Source of the DNA: Puccinellia tenuiflora
Taxonomy: Eukaryota > Streptophyta > Magnoliopsida > Poales > Poaceae
Assembly (NCBI GenBank): GCA_012064385.1
Contig: QRDG01001839.1
Coordinates: forward strand, 62,001-126,000
DNA: 64,000 nt
Direction: 5' to 3'
This document shows positions 56,984 through 64,000 of this stretch, in pieces; position 1 is the stretch's first letter, and every line of letters begins with the position of its first letter. The notes below the pieces were generated by a model. That model worked only from the letters and a program-made list of their open reading frames with translations, was not told where the DNA came from and did not search any database. The translations under genes and the position numbers were made by a program.

Positions 56984-58644
56984 GAGCATCTCCACTGGTA
57001 GCCCCCAAACCGTGACCGGCAGGCGTGCCGGCAGTGCGTTTGGGGAGCGCCGCGGCAGCGAGCCGGCAGTTTGGAGGCCGCGCCACGCATCGGCAGCCCC
57101 CAACGATCGGCCCCCCAACAATCACAGGCGCAATACACACAATTGAAGCATATAAAATCGTCAAGAATTCATGTTTATTACAATAAAATGAATGTGATGA
57201 ATAGAAAAAGTTTATTACAACACAATGTTCAAATAAATTTGAATAAAAAACTTTCAAATCAAGCCGGGGGACCGTTGGGTGGTTGGTTTTGAGGTGCAGG
57301 TGGTGCGTTTCCTTTGAGCATCCAGTGATGCGCGATGAGATCGGCTTGCAGCTACTCGTGCACCACGCTGTCGCGGATAGCTTCATGCATTGCAAGGAAA
57401 GCACCAAACTCAGCGGGCACCTCGTGATCGGCATCAGCCAGAGGGCCCATGCCATCGAAGGGCAGTGGATCATACACTGGCGCATCCCGCTCACTCTCGA
57501 TGATCATGTTATGCATGATCACACAGGCTAACATCGCCTCCCACATCTGATCTGTGGACCAAGTTAGAGCTGGGTACCTGATGATAGCGAAGCGAGCTTG
57601 GAGGACACCAAAGGCTCGCTCGACGTCCTTCCTAGCAGCCTCCTGCATCTTGGCAAACCAGGCATGTGCATCATTACCCGGCTCGGAGATTGTCTTCATG
57701 AAGGTGGCCCATTTAGGGTAAATACCATCGGCTAGGTAGTAGCCTTTGGTGTATTCCCTGCCATTGACCGTAAAGTTCACCGCCGGGGCATGGTCTTCAG
57801 CTAGCCTGCCAAACACAGGAGATCTCTGCAGCACGTTGAGGTCATTGTGAGATCCAGCCATGCCAAAGAAAGCATGCCAAATCCATAAGTCCTGATCTGC
57901 CACAGCCTTCAGTATGACACTGCAAGCTCCAGTATGGCCCTTGTACATCCCTGCCCATCCAAACGGGCAATTCTTCCATGCCCAGTGCATGCAGTCGATG
58001 CTTCCAAGCATCCCAGGGAATCCCCTTGCTGCGTTCTTCTGCAGTATACGCTGGGTGTCTGCTTCGTTTGGTGCCCGGAGATATACACGGCCAAACTTGC
58101 CCACCACATCACGGCAGAAGCGGTATACACACTTCACAGCTGTGGTCTCGGCCATCCGCAGATAGTCGTCTTGTGTATCTGGAGCAACCCCGTAGGCAAG
58201 GCATCGAATGGCCGCCGTGCACTTCTGAACGGCGGTGAAACCCATCAAGCCGGTGCAGTCAGGCTTACAGACGAAGAAGCCCGGGTCGAACTCTCGCAGC
58301 CCTTGCACAATTCTGTTGAACACCTCCTTGTTCATTCTGAATCGCCGCCGGAACGCCAATGGTCCATGGGTGGGGTCGTCCTTGAAATAATCCGTGTGCA
58401 ACATCAGCGCCCCGGCCATACGCTGACGGTCTCGGTTCATCTTCCTCCTCTTCTTTGAACCGCCGCGTTGCCGGCAGCCCCAGTCCAACCCTTCAAACCC
58501 GGGGGCGGCAAGGGGGTGCCGGACAGAAAGTTGGGCCGGTTTGCGTGCCGGCAACGGTTGGGGGGCGCCGGTGCGTGGCGTTTTTTGGGCCCCAACCCCC
58601 AAACGAGTTGGGGGCCTGTTTGGGGGGCGCCGGTGGAGATGCTC
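56984..58644 (-). mobile_element. PIF/Harbinger DNA transposon with TAA target duplication
   Basis: 1,661 bp. Ends are inverted repeats (gagcatctccactgg at the left, ccggtggagatgctc at the right), with TAA on both sides (56981-56983 and 58645-58647). It holds one open transposase gene. The Myb/SANT-like second protein that PIF/Harbinger elements usually also need is absent. It is inserted in the 5' part of the LINE remnant. Confidence 0.93.
57352..58440 (-). CDS. PIF/Harbinger transposase (DDE nuclease)
   Basis: ATG 58440 (MNRDRQRMAGALM) is the first Met in a frame that is open further upstream without one; 362 residues. It has the Harbinger-type DDE fold: first Asp in GSIDCMHW (near 57990), second in LADGIYPKW, Glu in DVERAFGVLQARF, with the HNDLNVLQRSPVF signature between. 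Such enzymes cut the element at its TIRs and insert at TWA sites, matching the TAA duplication here. A basic stretch upstream of the Met (KKRRK) would add a nuclear signal if translation began at a non-AUG codon. No stops or frameshifts were seen, so the catalytic protein may be intact. Confidence 0.9.
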   Translation of the reverse strand: MNRDRQRMAGALMLHTDYFKDDPTHGPLAFRRRFRMNKEVFNRIVQGLREFDPGFFVCKPDCTGLMGFTAVQKCTAAIRCLAYGVAPDTQDDYLRMAETTAVKCVYRFCRDVVGKFGRVYLRAPNEADTQRILQKNAARGFPGMLGSIDCMHWAWKNCPFGWAGMYKGHTGACSVILKAVADQDLWIWHAFFGMAGSHNDLNVLQRSPVFGRLAEDHAPAVNFTVNGREYTKGYYLADGIYPKWATFMKTISEPGNDAHAWFAKMQEAARKDVERAFGVLQARFAIIRYPALTWSTDQMWEAMLACVIMHNMIIESERDAPVYDPLPFDGMGPLADADHEVPAEFGAFLAMHEAIRDSVVHE

Positions 58645-58647
58645 TAA

Positions 58648-61600
58648 TCCACCATCACCTCCCTCTGGACGCTATGACCGCTTGGGCTGAAAATGGGGAC
58701 GAAGCGCTCGTCCGCCCGGTCTTGGTGGTTGCAGCGAACGGGGGCCTGGTCGGATTGGGGGATGGCGGGAGAAGGGGGCATCCGGCGGATCGGAGGGGCG
58801 TGTGGGTTCTGATCCATCCCTTGAAGAGCTGCTGTGTAGCCTCAATCTGAAAGGAGAAGACATTGGAGGAGTGTTTCTGGCGAAGAAGGAAGTGGATTCC
58901 CTGAAGGAGGGCATGAAGTGGATGGCAGTTATGCGGCTCCACTCGCAGAAGACATTTAGTGCGACGTCCTTGAAGAAGACACTGCGTTTTGCCTGGGATC
59001 CAGCCTAGGAGGTGACCTTCCGTGATTTGGAGAACAACAGATTCATCGTGCAGGCGAACTGTTTGGGGGATTGGCAGCGGATCACCGAGCAGGGACCCTG
59101 GATTTTTTGGGATCATGGTTTACTGATAGATAAGTTTGATGGCAACTGCAAGGCCTCCATGGTGGAGCTCAATCTTATTCACGCGTGGGTTCAATTCCAT
59201 GAAGTGCCTGAGTTGTTTCGCAAGCGCCGATTGTGACTGACCTGGCTACCAATGTGGGAGAGGTTATTACTGTGGACATGGACAACTCGAGGATTGAAGG
59301 GGGCGATTTGGTTCGTGTACGGGTGTGGCTTGATGTGAGGAGGGATCTGAACCGCTTTGTCACCATTACTCCAGAAGGGGAACCTCCGGTGATCATGCGA
59401 GTAAAGTACGAAAAGGTCCCCCGCTATTGCGCTGTGTGTGGCCTCATGGGTCACGTCTAGGAAGAATGTGGCACCGGTGTTCATTCATCGGGCATGGTGG
59501 CCTTCGGAAGATGGATGATGGCTGACACCCCGTGGAATCGGTCTTAGGTACAGGGGGAACACGACCAGCAGAATCAGAACAGGCCGCCGCGCCGGGAGCC
59601 TGTTGTGCCGGGCGGTTTTGGTACTCGAGGCCGAGGAGGCGGGCACACTGGCCGTGGAACTACTGTTGGTCAAGGTGGGCATGGTGATGGAGGGCGTGGA
59701 TCTGGAAACGCCCTTGTAGCGGAGTGATACGTCTCCAACGTATCTATAATTTCTTATGATCCATGCTTGTTTTCATACCATTTGCTACATGTTTTGCTTA
59801 CATCTTATAGCATTTTTATGTATTTTCTGGAACTAACCTATTAACAAGATGCCACAGTGCCAGTTCTGTTTTCTGCTATTTTTCCCGTTCAGAAAAGTAC
59901 TTAAGGAAATATTCTCGGAATTAACGGGACAAAAATCAGCAGTCTTATAATTCAATGGACTACACGGAGCCCGAAGGAGAGGACCTGGAGGGCCGTGGGC
60001 CGGCCACACCATAGGGTGGCGCGGGACCCATGCCTGCCGCGCCACAGGTGGTATTGGGTCCACGGGAGCCCTCCGACGCCGCCCTTCGCCTAATATACCC
60101 CCCTGATGCGACAACCCTAAGAGGATACGCCATATTCGACAAACACCCGAGCCGCCGCCGCCATCGCCGACAAGTTTTTTGTGGGACATAAGTCTCTGTC
60201 CGCACCACTGCCGGGACGGGGAAGTGCCCCCCGGAGCCATCTCCATCGACTCCACCACCATCTTCATCGCCGTTGCTGACTCCCATGATGAGGAGGGAGT
60301 AGTTCTCCCTCGGGGCTGAGGGCCGTACCGGTAGCCATGTGGTCTATATCTCTCTCTCCCATGATGTGATCGTATATGTGATATGAAGCGTTGCAATCTA
60401 GAATTGTTGTTATGTTACTCAAGTGGGCTTTATTTATGTGATCTCCTGAAGACTCCTTGTCCACGTGTGTAAAGGTGACAGGTGTGTGCACCGTGTGGGT
60501 CTTTAGGCTATATTTCACAAGATACTTGTTCACTGATTTATTATTTGAGTTGGATGTCTCTATGAAATTGTGGTGTGTTAGTACCTCCTATGAATGCTCA
60601 TGGTCCAGTGTGGGGTATTCATTAGTACTTGGGAATATATGTTTGAGGCGTGCTTTTGCATTCCTACACAATGAATTAGTGTTCGTTATCCAGCCGGAGA
60701 ATACTTCGGAGTAGTATATTGAAGTGCTTATATTTATATTCAATTATGATTGCATTGTTGAGAGTGACCACTGGTGAAAGTATGATCCCTAGGCCTTGTT
60801 TCTAAGCATTGAAACACCGTTTACAACAAGTTCTGCTACATGTTTGCTTGCTGCCATTTTTATTTCAGATTGCAATTACTACTTATAATCATCCATATTA
60901 CTTGTATTTCACTATCTCTTCGCCGAACTACTGCACCTATACATCTGACAAGTGTATTGGGTGTGTTGGGGACACAAGAGATTTTTTGTATTGTGATTGC
61001 AGGGTTGCTTGAGAGGGATACCTTTGACCTCTACCTCCCTGAGTTCGACAAACCTTGGGTGATTCACTTAAGGGAAACTTGCTGCTGTTCTACAAACCTC
61101 TGCTCTTGGAGGCCCAACACTGTCTACAAGAATAGAAGCGTGTGTAGACATCACGGAGTCTCACAAGCGCAACTCAACTAAAGCAAGTCTGACAGAGGGC
61201 AGTCCGGTTAAACCCGCTGCGGCCTCTAGCTCGCCTCCGATCATGCTTGAATGGAAGGAGAAAGGAGTGGTTGCTCCGGTTGAACAACATGAGGTACAGA
61301 AAAGGCTGGATTTTGGGGAGGAGGGTGTGGCGACAAAATCATATCCAACCCGCTCGGGCACTCCACCTCCGCCACCGTCAGCTAGGGAGCAGAAGCGCCC
61401 TAAAAGGCAATCTACTCCAAGGAAGGACAAAAAATTCGTAGGATCGGCAGGCTCCGGTGAGGAGCACCGTCGGGAGCAATGAGTACTTACCTTTGGAACT
61501 GTCATGGTCTTGGCAACGACGCGACAGTTTGGGAGCTGCGCGACTTCGTGCGAGAGTTTGCCCCCCTTCATTCTTTGTGTGTGGAGACACTGGTTAATAA

Positions 61601-61905
61601 AAGCAGATTGGAGGGTTTAGCAAGAACTTTAGGCTATGATAATGCTTTTGTTGTTAGTAGTTCGGGTTGTAGTTGCGGCCTTGGTATCTTTTGGAATATG
61701 AAATAATGATCAAGCTTTTAACTTAATCTCGGTACCATATTGACGCAGTCATGACAACTTCCAATTCAGTTCCATGGCGGCTCACATGTGTGTACGGGGA
61801 GGCGCGAGTCAATGAGCGCCACAAGACTTGGGACATGCTGAAATTCATTAAAGCATCCTCCCCTCTATCGTGGCTTTGCATCGGCGACTTCAGTGAAGTA
61901 CTCCT
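58648..61905 (+). pseudogene. LINE remnant: ORF1 (DUF4283, CCHC) and start of ORF2 endonuclease
   Basis: ORF1 starts near ATG 58674, shifts frame near 58800, has TAG at 59005-59007 (DPA-stop-EVTF), shifts again near 59235 and has TAG inside its CCHC knuckle (CAVCGLMGHV-stop-EEC). It resumes after the solo LTR and ends at TGA 61480-61482. ORF2 starts at ATG 61479, a 4-nt ATGA overlap, and encodes the N-terminal endonuclease (WNCHGLGNDATV, WRLTCVYGE, WLCIGDFSEVL). Homology stops near 61905; reverse transcriptase is missing. ORF1 of plant L1-type LINEs binds RNA. The 5'UTR probably lies left of the PIF element (about 56900-56983). Confidence 0.85.
59725..61153 (+). mobile_element. Solo LTR with 5-bp target duplication
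   Basis: 1,429 bp from TGATACGTCTCC to GTAGACATCA, flanked by CGGAG (59720-59724 and 61154-61158). No internal retrotransposon sequence remains, and LINE ORF1 text continues on both sides. It is a product of recombination between two LTRs. The ends look like a common Triticeae LTR family, but I do not name it. Confidence 0.9.
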
Positions 61906-62706
61906 TGGCCTTGTTTGCATTTTAGCCGAACCAGTTTTCCCTAAACTATGCTAACCGTCTAACAAACTAAAACCCTGTTTGGATACCTCAACTGAAACGT
62001 GTTTAAACATAACTGGATTTTCACAAAGCCAAGAAAGTGTGTATTGACAAAAACTAGTAATACCTATTTTTGTGAAAACGCAATTACACAAAACTCGGTC
62101 GCAGTTCTCATCTGACGTTTTTCGCCAAGTCATCGACGAACTCCGAACACACGCAAGAGCCCCGCCATGGCGCACTGGCCGCCGTCGCCGGTCGCGGGCG
62201 ATGGAGTCGACAGGCTTGTCTTGCCACTATGGCCTGGTGGTTTCGGACTTGGACTCGGCGACGTGCTCTCTGGACCTTCTGCGGCCGCTTCGACGGAACC
62301 GGCGCCGGCCGGCACTTGCGATGCGCGGAGTTCGTCCACAGTCCACCTGACCAGGGGAGGGCATCAATTTCCTGTCGCCTCCTACGAATAGCTTCCAGTC
62401 ACCTTGCCTGCCATGACTAGAAACTCTCCGCCACCTACGCCATTATCACCTCACGACAACCCACCCGCACCGAGGAGATCCTCAGCATGGCCAAGCCGTC
62501 AACTCCGATCTCTACCCCATGCACTGCCGCCCTCCCCGCGCTTTCTGCCTCCTGCGAGTTCCTCGTCACGGTCGCCGTAGATCAGGCATTGAGTTCGGGT
62601 CGCTACTGCGGTAGTAGGGATGGCTGCCTCGCTTACGAGCTTGGTGCCGGTGGCGCTCCGACGGTGGTTGGACGATTGCACATGGGTCCGATGAATAGAG
62701 TGTGCG
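61906..62706. other. Spacer between LINE and hAT element, no gene recognised
   Basis: After the LINE break the sequence is unrelated (about 61920-62060 AT-rich), then GC-rich (62160-62700) with short open frames on both strands and no motif I can assign. Confidence 0.4.
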
Positions 62707-64000
62707 CAGTGGCGGAGCCAGGAATTGAACTGAGGTGGGGCAAAAACTAAGCTCTAAAAATTTTTTTGACAGAAAGAAGCAAGTGTATACAACAAAAGAG
62801 GTCCAATCGATTCAATTTGCATATTTCATCATCAATTTGCATATTTCATCAAGTACAACGACAAAATAACTATAAAGAACAAGAACAACAAAACAGAGCT
62901 ACATTTTGATAAGATAGTATCATACCATCAAGTTGTATCCATGTTGGATAGTAGAAATCCATGAGGAAGATGACCTCTACGGTTAGCCCAGGAATGGAAA
63001 CGTAGCATAATCTTCTTGTCATCAATTTTTGAAAATATCTCTTTCTCAACATAGCAAATCATCAAATCATTGAGCCAATCATCCCTCTTGTTTCGAAGAT
63101 CTGATTTTATAATATTCAGGGCAGAGAAAACCCTCTCAACTGATGTTGTCGCCACATGCAATGTCAAAGCAAGTGTAATAAGGCGATAGACCAATGGAAA
63201 TGTCTCATGATATCTCTTCCGAACTAACTTGAGAGCAAGATCACTCAAAATGTCACAAGCTATGAATTCAGGAGTTCTCTTCATCACATCAACATATATG
63301 TTCAGTTCATCAACCAATAGACAACAATCATGTGGAGAGAAATCAGCAGAATACATGGTTGCAAGTTCAACTAGCTTATCATTATCAAAACTGCTGAATG
63401 AGTCTCTATGATCAAGGCATGCAGTGCACAATAATAGGCGTGTTGAAGTTTCAGAAAACCTATGATTCATCTCAACTATGTTACTATCAAGCACCTCATT
63501 AAAGATGTGTACCTTGTAATGATGCAAGCAAGTAACCATCTTGCGTGAGCTCCTTGGGTAACCCCTAGCCGCAATGTTATCATCCATATTTGGTACTATG
63601 ATATTTCTTGTGCCACTACAGAAGTTAGTAGCAGCAAGCAATAGAGGCTCCCATCCATCATCTCTCAAATTCTGCAATGCACTTTTCACTGAGACAATCA
63701 TATTCATAGCACTAACTATGTTCTGATCCTTGGATTGCAATGCATTTGACAAACCATTTGTTAAACCAAGCAATTGAATCATCAAATGCAAGATAAGAAC
63801 AAATTCAAAGCTTTCCATGTATATGATATAACCTGCAGCCACACCTTTCTCCTCGGCATCTGTCCCATAATTGACTTGTGAGAGTATGATAATGGAGTTG
63901 TGAGAGTACTACCTTATCATCACAGCCATTTGCTCTTTAACCGATACATCACGAGACTCGTCAACAAGTAGAGAGAAATTAGCATTTCCAAGCTCACTCA
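62707..64000 (-). mobile_element. hAT-type DNA transposon, right part beyond the window
   Basis: Begins with cagtggcggagccagg, a terminus typical of grass hAT elements; the preceding eight bases agtgtgcg would be its target duplication. The transposase reads towards this end from beyond 64000. Confidence 0.7.
62928..64000 (-). pseudogene. hAT-like (DUF4371/ZMYM1-type) transposase, internally deleted
   Basis: The rightmost 100 bp encode LGNANFSLLVDESRDVSV and EQMAVMIR, the start of the DUF4371 ribonuclease-H-like region, followed by TAG. From 63842 to 62928 the frame resumes with MESFEFVLILHLMIQLLG, KDQNIVSAM and ends with the hAT dimerisation region (TTSVERVFSALNIIKSDLRN, LNDLMICYVEKEIF). 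About 200 or more residues between these parts, including catalytic positions, appear to be missing compared with the family. The N-terminus lies outside the window. Confidence 0.8.

Overview
The window is nuclear DNA from a grass, most likely of the wheat/barley/oat group. It is packed with nested transposable elements: Tourist and PIF/Harbinger elements with TAA/TTA target duplications, a Tat-type gypsy element carrying an antisense gene, Ty1-copia elements primed by initiator Met-tRNA, a CACTA end with CCGACGGC subterminal repeats, LINE debris and hAT termini. Three low-copy plant loci with GT-AG introns sit between them. I see no prokaryotic, organellar or CRISPR features, and no tRNA or rRNA gene. 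LAYOUT. 1-8045: end of a gypsy-like LTR, short tandem repeats, a Helitron-like hairpin end, a Tourist MITE, a lone hAT terminus, and a 1.34-kb non-coding retroposon with a 16-bp target duplication. 8046-26035: a Ty1-copia element (minus strand) split by a 13-kb Tat-type gypsy element (10428-23453, minus strand). The gypsy gag-pol has two TAG stops and one frameshift. The plus-strand antisense gene in the same element (11815-15438) is open once a perfect 84-nt GT-AG intron is removed. 26982-30806: an apparently intact cysteine-rich receptor-like kinase gene (plus, 7 exons, 679 codons). 31250-34071: a decayed WDR13-like WD40 gene (minus) whose 5' part is missing. About 34308-40228: a long TIR element holding a GTTACCCA minisatellite. 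41147: a CACTA terminus. 41772-45776: a second copia element (plus, 102-bp LTR) cut off inside reverse transcriptase. 47555-54113: a type IIA DNA topoisomerase-like gene (minus, 18 coding exons, about 1,080 codons) with a degenerate ATPase, a retained TOPRIM, a duplicated Arg-Tyr catalytic motif and one apparent 1-nt frameshift. Its 5'UTR intron holds an antisense fragment of a TBC/RabGAP gene. 55081-56610: a Tourist MITE containing a second copy of the non-coding retroposon. About 56900-61905: a decayed LINE interrupted by an intact PIF/Harbinger element (56984-58644) and a solo LTR (59725-61153). 62707-64000: an internally deleted hAT-like transposase running off the window. HOW IT FITS TOGETHER. 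Many junctions are exact to the base (target duplications of 3, 5, 16 and 18 bp), so insertion order can be read directly: copia before gypsy, Tourist before retroposon, LINE before PIF and LTR. The inactivating stops I could interpret in the element polyproteins mostly look like CAG-to-TAG or CGA-to-TGA changes, as expected from deamination of methylated cytosine. The points most worth a second look are the intact spliced antisense gene inside a dead gypsy element, the topoisomerase-like gene with its duplicated Arg-Tyr motif, and the two full copies of a structured non-coding retroposon. All splice sites, domain calls and LTR comparisons were made by eye.
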